Source: Candidatus Methanoplasma sp.
GTDB lineage: Archaea > Thermoplasmatota > Thermoplasmata > Methanomassiliicoccales > Methanomethylophilaceae
Assembly: GCA_031274665.1 (NCBI GenBank)
Contig: JAISPV010000132.1
Span: 1 to 6,627 of the forward strand
Direction: 5' to 3'
DNA length: 6,627 nucleotides
In this document: piece by piece, positions 1-6,519 of the stretch
Numbering within the stretch: the stretch's first letter is position 1
Layout of the letters: the number at the start of each line of letters is the position of its first letter
Program-made: the position numbers and the translations under genes
The notes under the pieces: generated by a model
What the model was told of the DNA's origin: nothing
Database searches by the model: none
What the model saw: the letters and a program-made list of their open reading frames with translations, nothing else

Positions 1-458
1 GCCGCCGCGGTGGGCTCGTTTATTATCTTCATGACCTTAACGCCGCAGGCCTCCCCCGCGCGTATCGTTGCGGTCCTCTGGAAATCGTTGAAGTATGCGG
101 GGACGGTGATCACGACCGAATCGATCTTCTCCCTCGTCCTCTCTTCAGCGTCTGATATCAGTTTTTTCAAGAGCATCGCAGAAAGGTCTTCCGCCATGTA
201 CACTTTGCCGTTTGCCTCTACGGTGAAACCGTTATCTCCCATGCCTCTTTTGAAAGATGCCGCTATGATGCCGACGCCTCCCGCCTGCATGTCCTTTGCA
301 TCCTCACCGATCAATACCTCTCCGTTATCCAAAAAGCATATTACCGAAGGGGTAAGCTCTTTTTCGAACTTGTTGTTGATTATCTCAGGTCTGGAAGTCT
401 GTTTGTCATATTTTGCTACTGTAGAGTACGTTGTCCCTAGGTCTATACCTACCTTCAT
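1..458 (-). CDS. Hsp70-family chaperone, N-terminal part (runs off left edge)
   Basis: Reading the minus strand from the ATG at 458 gives 152 codons with no stop before the edge. They form the first part of an Hsp70/actin-type ATPase domain. The phosphate-1 motif IDLGTTYSTVA is at residues 5-15, the lysine equivalent to E. coli DnaK Lys70 is Lys70 in ASFKRG, and VPAYFNDFQR is at 119-128, followed by IINEPTAA at 145-152. Hsp70 proteins bind exposed hydrophobic peptides in the cytosol and release them through ATP cycles; the peptide-binding domain would lie outside the window. The stretch between Lys70 and VPAYF is about 20 residues shorter than I recall for E. coli DnaK, so this may be a compact, non-canonical Hsp70. 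No grpE or dnaJ is visible upstream, so it is not in the usual dnaK operon here. The start is chosen because the conserved domain begins at once and a TATA-like box lies about 30 bases upstream. Confidence 0.93.
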   Translation of the reverse strand, partial: MKVGIDLGTTYSTVAKYDKQTSRPEIINNKFEKELTPSVICFLDNGEVLIGEDAKDMQAGGVGIIAASFKRGMGDNGFTVEANGKVYMAEDLSAMLLKKLISDAEERTREKIDSVVITVPAYFNDFQRTATIRAGEACGVKVMKIINEPTAA

Positions 459-488
459 ATCCCATCGGTTAGGGATATGTAGGATACC

Positions 489-496
489 ATATAAAA
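489..496 (-). promoter_or_regulatory. Archaeal-type TATA box for the Hsp70 gene
   Basis: Read on the minus strand this is TTTTATAT, close to the archaeal box A consensus. Its centre is about 34 bases from the Hsp70 ATG at 458. Initiation some 26 bases downstream would fall near 467 and leave a leader of only 8-9 bases. No strong Shine-Dalgarno sequence is seen before the ATG, which fits a nearly leaderless transcript. The assignment rests on position and composition only. Confidence 0.5.
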
Positions 497-512
497 TAGG
501 TTTGATAAGGTG

Positions 513-586
513 CTACGAATTTCGAAGCCCTTTCAATGGGGAAGGGGCGGCCGCAGTTCCGTATTCTACGAATACGAAAATCGTAG
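513..586. repeat. Cluster of overlapping inverted repeats upstream of the Hsp70 promoter
   Basis: Three symmetrical elements lie close together. CTACGAA (513-519) faces TTCGAAG (521-527) with one mismatch. CGTATTC (560-566) and GAATACG (570-576) are perfect 7-bp arms around a 3-base centre. CTACGA (566-571) and TCGTAG (581-586) are perfect 6-bp arms around 9 bases and overlap the previous element. CTACGAA therefore occurs twice directly (513-519 and 566-572). They lie just upstream of the TATA box of the minus-strand Hsp70 gene and downstream of the HAD stop. They could be operator half-sites or an RNA hairpin ending the HAD transcript. A further GC-rich hairpin (616-621 with 626-631, one G-T pair) lies closer to the HAD stop. 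Confidence 0.5.
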
Positions 587-649
587 AGGTTTTTCCGCTC
601 TATGCCCCGCCAAAGGTCCGCAATCGCGGGCAAGGCGCAACGGAAGAGA

Positions 650-1270
650 TCAGAGTTCGTCCAGGCTGCCGATGCGCGCATCGCATTCGTCGCAGCGGAT
701 ATCTTCGCCGTATCTGTTGATCAGCACGGAGAACAGACCGGCGCCCTTCCCCGCCAGAATGTCGTTCACACTGTCCCCGACCATCAGCGTATCATGCGAG
801 GATGCACCCATCTCCGACATGCAAAGCAGCACGGGTTCTGGGTCAGGCTTAGGGAACACGACCCTGTCCTGTCCGACGACGGAGGCGAACTTCTCATACA
901 CTCCGAGCCTCAGGAGTATGTCCCTCATCTGCGGCATGTATGAGTTGGAGACGATACCCAGTCCGCACCCCGCCCCAGAGAGGCGGCCCAGGCACCTCTC
1001 CGCATCCGGGAACAGCCTCACGCTGCTGAGATGATCCTTCTCATACGCGTCGACGACCATCGAAACGAACTCCTCATACTTGTCCCGGGAATTCGGATGG
1101 TATTGTGAGAAGGTCACGCGCAGAGGAGTGCGTATGTATTCGTTATAAAGGGCCGGGTCGTAAGGCACGTCAAACTCTTCGAACGCAACGGCGAATGCTT
1201 TCTCATAGCATCTTCTCGAATCAACAAGTGTGTTGTCCAGGTCGAATATGTAGAAATCGCATTTTTTCAT
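650..1270 (-). CDS. HAD-superfamily hydrolase (phosphatase, subfamily IA-like)
   Basis: This 206-residue protein carries all four haloacid dehalogenase motifs. Motif I is FDLDNTLVDS, with nucleophile Asp10 and acid/base Asp12. Motif II is the serine of GIVSNS (Ser108), motif III is Lys141 in FPKPDPEP, and motif IV is VGDSVND with Asp166 and Asp170 for magnesium. Residues of about 17-85 form a helical stretch in the place of a C1 cap. The arrangement resembles phosphoglycolate phosphatase-like enzymes, which remove phosphate from small molecules in the cytosol; the substrate cannot be told from sequence. A longer frame opens at 1339, but I chose the ATG at 1270 because motif I normally lies within the first dozen residues and the upstream 23 codons have no family character. 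The gene is divergent from fhs. No functional link to the neighbouring Hsp70 gene is evident. Confidence 0.88.
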   Translation of the reverse strand: MKKCDFYIFDLDNTLVDSRRCYEKAFAVAFEEFDVPYDPALYNEYIRTPLRVTFSQYHPNSRDKYEEFVSMVVDAYEKDHLSSVRLFPDAERCLGRLSGAGCGLGIVSNSYMPQMRDILLRLGVYEKFASVVGQDRVVFPKPDPEPVLLCMSEMGASSHDTLMVGDSVNDILAGKGAGLFSVLINRYGEDIRCDECDARIGSLDEL

Positions 1271-1275
1271 TACGC

Positions 1276-1285
1276 AGTATATACT
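1276..1285. repeat. Perfect 10-bp palindrome AGTATATACT before the HAD start
   Basis: AGTATATACT reads the same on both strands and lies 5 bases upstream of the HAD ATG. It resembles a TATA box, but initiation about 26 bases downstream on the minus strand would fall inside the HAD gene beyond its start codon. It is therefore a poor promoter for that gene. It may be a regulator site or chance AT-rich sequence. Confidence 0.3.
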
Positions 1286-1340
1286 ATTTGAGTAGAAATG
1301 ATTTCCCACATACCGCCGGCCCATTTGCCAGCCTGTCATA

Positions 1341-1352
1341 TTTATTTATTTA
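1341..1352 (+). promoter_or_regulatory. AT-rich box A for fhs, possibly shared with the divergent HAD gene
   Basis: The stretch TTTATTTATTTA lies 28-39 bases before the fhs ATG at 1380. It matches the expected position of an archaeal TATA box that would start a transcript near 1370-1375 with a leader of under 10 bases. Only a weak purine stretch precedes the ATG, in line with a nearly leaderless message. Read on the minus strand the same tract gives TAAATAAATAAA, about 75 bases before the HAD ATG, which could serve that gene with a leader of about 45-50 bases. Confidence 0.5.
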
Positions 1353-1379
1353 GAAATACAATCCGTATTCAGTGAATCA

Positions 1380-3056
1380 ATGAAGGATGACATACAGATC
1401 GAGGAAGAAGCCAACGTAAAGAATATAGTCGACATCGCTGCCACTATAGGTTTGAGGCCGGAAGACATAGACCAATACGGGAAATATATTGCAAAGGTCC
1501 CGCTTGATGTTCTGTCAAGGTTCGACCGCAACAAAGACGGAAAGCTCATAATGGTCACCGCAGTGACGCCGACCCCGGCGGGAGAGGGCAAGACCGTGAC
1601 GACGATAGGCCTGATCCAGGGCCTGAGCCACATCGGCAAGAAGGTCGTCGGCGCCCTGAGAGAACCGTCGGTGGGCCCCACCTTCGGCGTGAAAGGAGGG
1701 GCTACCGGAGGCGGATATTCTCAAGTCTATCCGATGTGGGACATCGACCTTCATTTCACCGGCGACATCCATGCCGTGTCTTCTGCGCACAATCTGCTGT
1801 CAGCGATCCTGGAGAATAATCTGGTAAGGGACAACCCCCTCAAGATCGATCCGTCCAGGATAGTCCTGAAAAAGGCCATGGACATGAACTGCCGCGAACT
1901 CAGGGACATAATAGTCGGCCTCGGGGGAGGAAGGACGGCCGGCGGCGTGACGCACGAAAGCGGTTTCCTGATAACTTCCGCATCAGAGATCTCGGCGATA
2001 GTCGCTCTCTCGACGAGCTATAAGGACCTCAGGGAGAGGATCGAGAAAATGGTGGTCGCGTACACCTACACAGGAGAAATGGTGACGGTAAAGGACCTCG
2101 GATGCGCCGGCGCGATGATGATACTTCTGAAAGACACGATAAAACCGAATCTGGTCCAGACATTGGAAGGCCAGCCGGTGTTCGTGCACGGATTTCCCTT
2201 TGCGAACATTGCGCACGGGAACAACAGCGTGATAGCGACGAAATACGCCATGAAGCTGGGCGATTATGCGGTGACTGAAGCCGGGTTCGCCGCGGACCTC
2301 GGAGGAGAGAAGTTCTTGGATATCGTCTGCAGACAGGCGGGGATATCTCCGGACTGCGTGGTCATCGTCGCATCGGTCAGGGCGCTGATGACGCACGGCG
2401 GCGCAAACCTCGAGGACCCCGGGACCTTGACGAAAGAGGCACTGCTGAAGGGCCTGTCAAACCTCGACAAGCACGTAGAGAACGTGAAAGGATACGGCGT
2501 ACCGGTCGTCGTATCGATCAACCACTTCTCGTTCGACGATCCCGAGCACATGCAGATGCTGCGCGACCACTGCAAAGAGCTCGGCGCGGAATGCGTCCAA
2601 TCAGACGCATTCATGGAAGGAGGCAAAGGGGCGGAAGAGCTTGCCAGGAAGGTAGTGGAGGTAATAGGGAAGGAGAAGAAGGACTTCAAGCTGCTCTATG
2701 AGGACGGCATTGCTCTGAAAGAAAAGATCCGGACCATCGCAACGAAGATATACGGAGCGGACGGCGTAGTATATTCCGGTCCCGCAGAGAAGACCCTTAA
2801 AGACCTTGAGGCCAAAGGGTTCGGGCACCTGCCTATATGTATCGCTAAGACGCAGTATTCGCTCTCCGACGTGGCCGAGCTTAAAGGTGCACCGAAAGGA
2901 TGGAAGCTCAGCGTCAGGGAGGTCGCACTTTCCGCCGGAGCGGGATTCGTGGTACCGATATGCGGGACGATGATGCTCATGCCGGGACTTTCAAAGACAC
3001 CTGCCGCAATGAAAATGGACCTCACGGAAGACGGAAAGGTCAGAGGGCTGAAATAA
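1380..3056 (+). CDS. fhs: Formate-tetrahydrofolate ligase
   Basis: This cytosolic enzyme joins formate to tetrahydrofolate using ATP and yields 10-formyl-tetrahydrofolate for one-carbon metabolism. At 558 residues it is full length; family members are about 555-560. The ATP-binding P-loop TPTPAGEGKT is at 64-72 (Lys71). The family signature appears as GVKGGATGGGY at 103-113, followed by DLHFTGDIHAV, then PNLVQTLEGQPVFVHG and PFANIAHGNNS. The second signature is VASVRALMTHGG at 330-341, with Met where Lys is usual. Phe383 and Phe411 align with the Phe and Trp that, as I recall, sandwich the pterin in the Moorella enzyme. The C-terminal MPGLSKTPAA is also typical. The gene is uncommon in archaea but is known in some Thermoplasmatota, where it can replace tetrahydromethanopterin-linked supply of C1 units. 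The start is fixed by a TATA-like box some 30 bases upstream. No folD is in view. The 3' end overlaps the convergent Sel1 gene. Confidence 0.97.
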   Translation: MKDDIQIEEEANVKNIVDIAATIGLRPEDIDQYGKYIAKVPLDVLSRFDRNKDGKLIMVTAVTPTPAGEGKTVTTIGLIQGLSHIGKKVVGALREPSVGPTFGVKGGATGGGYSQVYPMWDIDLHFTGDIHAVSSAHNLLSAILENNLVRDNPLKIDPSRIVLKKAMDMNCRELRDIIVGLGGGRTAGGVTHESGFLITSASEISAIVALSTSYKDLRERIEKMVVAYTYTGEMVTVKDLGCAGAMMILLKDTIKPNLVQTLEGQPVFVHGFPFANIAHGNNSVIATKYAMKLGDYAVTEAGFAADLGGEKFLDIVCRQAGISPDCVVIVASVRALMTHGGANLEDPGTLTKEALLKGLSNLDKHVENVKGYGVPVVVSINHFSFDDPEHMQMLRDHCKELGAECVQSDAFMEGGKGAEELARKVVEVIGKEKKDFKLLYEDGIALKEKIRTIATKIYGADGVVYSGPAEKTLKDLEAKGFGHLPICIAKTQYSLSDVAELKGAPKGWKLSVREVALSAGAGFVVPICGTMMLMPGLSKTPAAMKMDLTEDGKVRGLK

Positions 3057-3729
3057 CGGCGTCGTCGCTCATATGATACCAGCGGCCGGCCTCTTCTTTG
3101 TCAACAGGGACGCCGTCCCCGGTCTCGTACATATTCCCGAGGAGGATCTGGGCACCTCTGTGCCCGTTCACGGCAGCGGAGGTTAGCCAGTTCAGGGCCT
3201 TTTCGGTGCTCTGCACGGTGCCGTACCCAGTCTTGTACAGCTGTCCCAGCACGAACTGCGCTTCAGAATGGCCCGATTCGGCTGAAGCCGTGAACCACTT
3301 GACCGCGGAATGAAGGTCCTTTTCAATGCTGTTCCCGTCAAAAAAGATCAGTCCGAGTTCGTACTGAGCGCGAGGGTCGCCCATCTTCGCGGGCGTGCTG
3401 AGGAAAAAGATCGCTTTTTGGGCATCCTTTTCCGCCCCGTAGCCTTTGCCGTACATCTTTCCCAAAAAATACATGGCGCCGAGGTTCCCGCCGTCCGCGG
3501 CACGTTCGAACCAATATCTTGCTGTTGACAGGTCCTTTCGGACGCCCTGTCCTCTGGAGTACAGGAGGCCCAGATAGAATTCTGCGTCGGCAGACCTTTT
3601 GTTTGCCAGGGCCGAAAGTATGGAGAACGCGGCGCTGTAATTCTTTTCGGACTTGGTCTTGACTATGAACTTGGCCCATTCCAAAGGTTCCATCTGACTT
3701 TCGAACGGAATGCCGGAGTTCTCCTGCAT
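3040..3729 (-). CDS. Sel1-repeat protein, five repeats (229 aa)
   Basis: After about 45 residues of helical lead-in, the protein is five tandem 36-residue Sel1 repeats (about 46-81, 82-117, 118-153, 154-189 and 190-225). Each has the pattern A..LG..Y..G.G...D...A..W...AA..G, clearest in AEFYLGLLYSRGQGVRKD and AQYELGLIFFDG. Such repeats fold into paired helices stacked in a superhelix and mediate protein contacts; they give no catalytic activity. No signal peptide, membrane segment or extra domain is visible, so a cytosolic adaptor is likely. The array ends almost at the C-terminus. The start at 3729 is supported by a TATA-like box 25-30 bases upstream; Met13 (3693) is a possible alternative. 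Its last 17 bases overlap the 3' end of fhs on the opposite strand. It is divergent from the larger Sel1 genes to the right, and its partner is unknown. Confidence 0.9.
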   Translation of the reverse strand: MQENSGIPFESQMEPLEWAKFIVKTKSEKNYSAAFSILSALANKRSADAEFYLGLLYSRGQGVRKDLSTARYWFERAADGGNLGAMYFLGKMYGKGYGAEKDAQKAIFFLSTPAKMGDPRAQYELGLIFFDGNSIEKDLHSAVKWFTASAESGHSEAQFVLGQLYKTGYGTVQSTEKALNWLTSAAVNGHRGAQILLGNMYETGDGVPVDKEEAGRWYHMSDDAVISAL

Positions 3730-3886
3730 GAGCTATGCAATGATTCAGGACAATTATAACTCTTATGATTTACCGGCGGCATATATTGTCCGCTCAAATA
3801 TGCTGTCGAGGCAGTGCTTCCGAAAGAGCCACGCAGGCCGTTTCAGATGATACACAAAGGATAACCGCCGGGGCATCGTAGCTAAA
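3730..3886. other. Divergent intergenic region between two Sel1 genes
   Basis: These 157 bases separate the divergent Sel1 genes and should carry both promoters. The minus-strand box is at 3754-3759. For the plus strand, AT-rich stretches occur at 3781-3788 (ATATATTG) and 3797-3804, but they would leave leaders of roughly 75-110 bases before the candidate starts. CCGGCGG (3773-3779) and CCGCCGG (3865-3871) form a distant inverted pair, probably by chance. I see no tRNA, small reading frame with a ribosome site, or terminator. Confidence 0.4.
3754..3759 (-). promoter_or_regulatory. TATA-like box for the minus-strand Sel1 gene
   Basis: TTATAA is centred about 28 bases upstream of the ATG at 3729, the distance expected between an archaeal TATA box and a transcription start. 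It predicts a leaderless or nearly leaderless message. No Shine-Dalgarno sequence precedes the ATG, which agrees. Confidence 0.45.
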
Positions 3887-5383
3887 GTGATAAACAAGTT
3901 AGGCATACAGTATTTTATGCCGCCCGAGAGGCCTGACAGCACAGTTTGTTCTGCTGCGCGTTCGCACATGGATCGTGCATCATCAGGGTATGACCTGAAC
4001 AAAGCAGCAGAGATGCTGGAGGCATTATCCTCAGAAGGCGACGGCGAGGCCCGGTATCTGTATTCTCTGTTCCTTTTCACAGGTACATCCGCGAACCGCG
4101 ATAAGGCAGCGGCAAAAGAACTCCTTTCCTTGTCGGCAGTTTCCGGCAACAAGGATGCCGTATTGATGACGGGAGAGATCGAAAAGTGCGATGGCCCCGA
4201 GGAGGATGAACTGATATCCCTCAAATTCAGGGGGGAACAGAGGGATACCGGCGCATGCAGGGAGCTGTTCGAGATATACGAGAACGGCAGACATCCTGTC
4301 AAAAAGGATCACATAACAGCGGTCAGGTGGTATACGGTCTGCGCAGAAGAGAACGATGTGCACGCGCAGAACACCGTAGGCTTCATGTATCTGATGGGCA
4401 AGGGCGTGGACAAGGATAAGGAGAAAGCGCTTCATTGGCTGAGGAAGGCGGCGGACGCAGGCAGCGCCGACGCTATGCATCGCATCGGTGAGATGTACGA
4501 CGCCGGCCTGTGTTACACGGAAAGAGATGTAAAACAAGCGGCAAGCTGGTATCAGCTTGCGGCGGAAGCAGGCAGCGCCGACGCCCAATATAACATGGCG
4601 GCCTTCCATGCGGTCCCGAGGTCAAGGAATTACGACCCGGCCAAGGCCGTGGCATATCTGGAGAAAGCCGCCGCATCCGGACACAGTGAGGCACAATATC
4701 AGCTCGGGATGATGTACGCTTACGGAAACGGGGTCAGAATGAACGAGGCCAAGGCCGTAAGCCTTCTGGAGGCATCCTGCGAACAGGGATTCCAGCAGGC
4801 GATGGTGGACTACGCCAACCTGAGGTCCGAGGGAGACGTGATGGAACAGGACCTCGAGATCGCCGCCAAATGGTTCGAAAGGGCGGCCGCATCCTGCAAC
4901 GGATATGCGCAGTATGCGCTTGCGTGCATGCACGGGAACGGGGACTATTTCGAAAAAGACGATAAAATGGCCGCAAAGTACTTCACCGATGCGGCGGAAA
5001 TGGGAGAGGTCAACTCGCAATACTGCCTCGGTTTCTTTTACTATGAAGGAAAAGGTGTGGAAAAGGATGATAGGATGGCGGCATTGTGGTTCGGACAGGC
5101 TGCCGACCAAGGGCACCCCGGCGCAAAGGCGTTCCTCGGAATGCTTTACATAATGGGGTCAGGGACAGAGCAGGATACCGAAGAGGGGATGAGGCTGCTC
5201 CTCGAATCTGCGGATTCGGGATACGCGGAAGGACAATATTATCTCGGAAAGCTGTACGTGGATGGTAAATATGTAAAAAGGAACATACCTCGTGCGAAAA
5301 GATATCTGTCAAAGGCCGCAAAGCAGGGGGATCCCGATGCAAAAGCGCTCCTTGACATGATAAGATCGGAGAGGATGCGCTGA
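3887..5383 (+). CDS. Large Sel1-repeat protein (498 aa, about eleven repeats)
   Basis: Almost the whole protein is a Sel1 array. A first, weak repeat lies near residues 51-87, then about 30 degenerate residues, then ten consecutive units of 36-37 residues from about 120 to 481, closed by a short capping helix. The best units include AQNTVGFMYLMGKGVDKD (160-177) and YCLGFFYYEGKGVEKD (379-394). Units near 230-265 and 302-337 have lost the usual G.G loop. The array should form a long solenoid for binding other proteins; no catalytic motif, signal peptide or membrane segment is seen. The start is uncertain. GTG at 3887 is the longest option, but ATG at 3917 (residue 11) is equally likely, and neither has a clear ribosome site. 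The next Sel1 gene follows after 16 bp, so the two probably share a transcript. Short exact DNA repeats one unit apart suggest growth by internal duplication. Confidence 0.9.
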   Translation: MINKLGIQYFMPPERPDSTVCSAARSHMDRASSGYDLNKAAEMLEALSSEGDGEARYLYSLFLFTGTSANRDKAAAKELLSLSAVSGNKDAVLMTGEIEKCDGPEEDELISLKFRGEQRDTGACRELFEIYENGRHPVKKDHITAVRWYTVCAEENDVHAQNTVGFMYLMGKGVDKDKEKALHWLRKAADAGSADAMHRIGEMYDAGLCYTERDVKQAASWYQLAAEAGSADAQYNMAAFHAVPRSRNYDPAKAVAYLEKAAASGHSEAQYQLGMMYAYGNGVRMNEAKAVSLLEASCEQGFQQAMVDYANLRSEGDVMEQDLEIAAKWFERAAASCNGYAQYALACMHGNGDYFEKDDKMAAKYFTDAAEMGEVNSQYCLGFFYYEGKGVEKDDRMAALWFGQAADQGHPGAKAFLGMLYIMGSGTEQDTEEGMRLLLESADSGYAEGQYYLGKLYVDGKYVKRNIPRAKRYLSKAAKQGDPDAKALLDMIRSERMR

Positions 5384-5385
5384 GA

Positions 5386-5396
5386 CGGAGTGGGAG
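5386..5396 (+). promoter_or_regulatory. Shine-Dalgarno region for the second large Sel1 gene
   Basis: The 16 bases between the TGA at 5381-5383 and the ATG at 5400 contain GGAG (5387-5390) and GGGAG (5392-5396). The second lies 3 bases before the ATG and the first 9 bases before it. This is the clearest ribosome-binding signal in the window, and it fits an internal gene of an operon, whereas the promoter-proximal genes seem nearly leaderless. Confidence 0.55.
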
Positions 5397-5399
5397 CAT

Positions 5400-6497
5400 A
5401 TGGCAAAGAAAAAGATATTCCAGGACGCCGAAGGGGGAAACCCGTACGCAAGACTGGGCCTTGCCTACATGTACCACCACGGGAAGAATATCGATCCGGA
5501 TCCGGAACAGGCGATCAAATGGTATGTCAGGTCCTCGGAGTTGGGTTGTTCAAGGGCGAAATGGGAACTTGCAAAGATATTCAGGGACGGAACGATAGTC
5601 AAAAAAGATCACGAGATGTTCATCCTTTATCTGAGATCGGCGGCCGATTCGGGGGTACCCGAGGCAAAGGTAGAGCTCGGGTTCACATATCTTCAGGGAG
5701 CGCACATTGAAAGGGACGAAGTGCTGGCATTCAAATGGATGCACTCCGCGGCAGGCCAGGGGAATCCGATGGCCCAGTTCATGACCGGTTATATGTACGG
5801 CAGGGGCATAGGCGTATTTCAGGACATATCAGAACAAGAGCTTTGGTATGCGAAAACAGGCCTGAAAGGGAACGGAGAGCTGTTCTACTGGATAGGCCGG
5901 AACTTCGAATACGGGCTGTTCAACGTAGGGATAGATCTTTTCGAGGCAGGCAGATGGTACAAGATGGGTGCCGACATGGGGCATGAGAAGTGCACCATAT
6001 GCTGGCAGAGTGTTCTTTCCACGCTCGGCGGGCGGAGACATGATTCTCTTGAAGAAAGAGAGACCAAGCTGATGGAGTCCGATGTCGAAAAAGAGAAGTT
6101 CGAAAGGGAAGAGGCGCTCGCGGCAGCCGACCATTTCCTTGAGACCGGGGATGAGGAGAGCGCATTCATCAACTATACGATAGCGGCGGAACTCGGGAAT
6201 CCGGTCGCGATGTTCGCTTTGGCAATGATGTATCACGCCGGGGTGTATGTGAAAAGGGACGACAAGATAGCCCTTGAACTTATGAAGAAGGCGTCCGTAG
6301 CCGGTTCTGAGGATGCCCAGTTCGCCGTAGGGACGATGTATGAGGAAGGAAGAGGTCTGAAAAAAGAATTGGACGAGGCAATAAAGTATTATACCATGGC
6401 GGCCGCGAACGGTTATTTGGCCGCCTACTACAGACTCAGCCTCTATATGGATCATCCCGAGATACATGTAAGGAATTCTGTCGTTGCGGTAAGGTGA
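5400..6497 (+). CDS. Sel1-repeat protein with a split array (365 aa)
   Basis: The protein opens directly in a Sel1 unit and carries five repeats at about 14-49, 50-85, 86-121, 122-157 and 158-194; the fourth and fifth are divergent. A non-repeat segment follows at about 200-265, with a strongly charged stretch at 217-238 (many Glu and Lys), likely a long helix. Two canonical repeats resume at about 267-302 and 303-338, for example AQFAVGTMYEEGRGLKKE. A last unit begins at 339 but breaks off after LYMDHPEIHV, and the final residues NSVVAVR do not look like Sel1. The likely role is protein binding in the cytosol; no signal peptide or enzyme motif is visible. It follows the 498-residue gene by 16 bp with a good ribosome site. 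Its end is odd because a clear Sel1 repeat continues at once downstream in the +1 frame, so it may be truncated by a frameshift. Confidence 0.87.
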   Translation: MAKKKIFQDAEGGNPYARLGLAYMYHHGKNIDPDPEQAIKWYVRSSELGCSRAKWELAKIFRDGTIVKKDHEMFILYLRSAADSGVPEAKVELGFTYLQGAHIERDEVLAFKWMHSAAGQGNPMAQFMTGYMYGRGIGVFQDISEQELWYAKTGLKGNGELFYWIGRNFEYGLFNVGIDLFEAGRWYKMGADMGHEKCTICWQSVLSTLGGRRHDSLEERETKLMESDVEKEKFEREEALAAADHFLETGDEESAFINYTIAAELGNPVAMFALAMMYHAGVYVKRDDKIALELMKKASVAGSEDAQFAVGTMYEEGRGLKKELDEAIKYYTMAAANGYLAAYYRLSLYMDHPEIHVRNSVVAVR

Positions 6498-6519
6498 TCA
6501 TACGGGTTTCAAAGAGGTC

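Noticed and set aside
513..586. CIRCE heat-shock operator
   Set aside because: The inverted repeats do not contain the TTAGCACTC / GAGTGCTAA arms of CIRCE.
459..649. tRNA or small structured RNA in the gap between Hsp70 and HAD
   Set aside because: There is no T-loop consensus, acceptor stem or CCA end; the short palindromes do not build a cloverleaf.
10..720. Open frame of 236 codons on the plus strand
   Set aside because: It is antisense to the Hsp70 gene, whose conserved motifs on the minus strand are unmistakable, and its product resembles no family.
1271..1339. Longer N-terminus for the HAD protein starting at 1339
   Set aside because: The 23 extra residues are not typical, motif I would be displaced, and the start would lie against the AT-rich tract that probably serves as promoter.
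3773..3871. CCGGCGG and CCGCCGG as a long-range stem
   Set aside because: The arms are 7 bases long and some 85 bases apart in a GC-rich context, so chance is a sufficient explanation.
3763..4302. Open frame of 179 codons on the minus strand near the start of the large Sel1 gene
   Set aside because: It has no recognisable domain and lies antisense to the clear Sel1 frame; it looks like a by-product of codon bias.
5829..6467. Open frame of 212 codons on the minus strand
   Set aside because: It is a mirror of the Sel1 gene at 5400-6497, with no family features.
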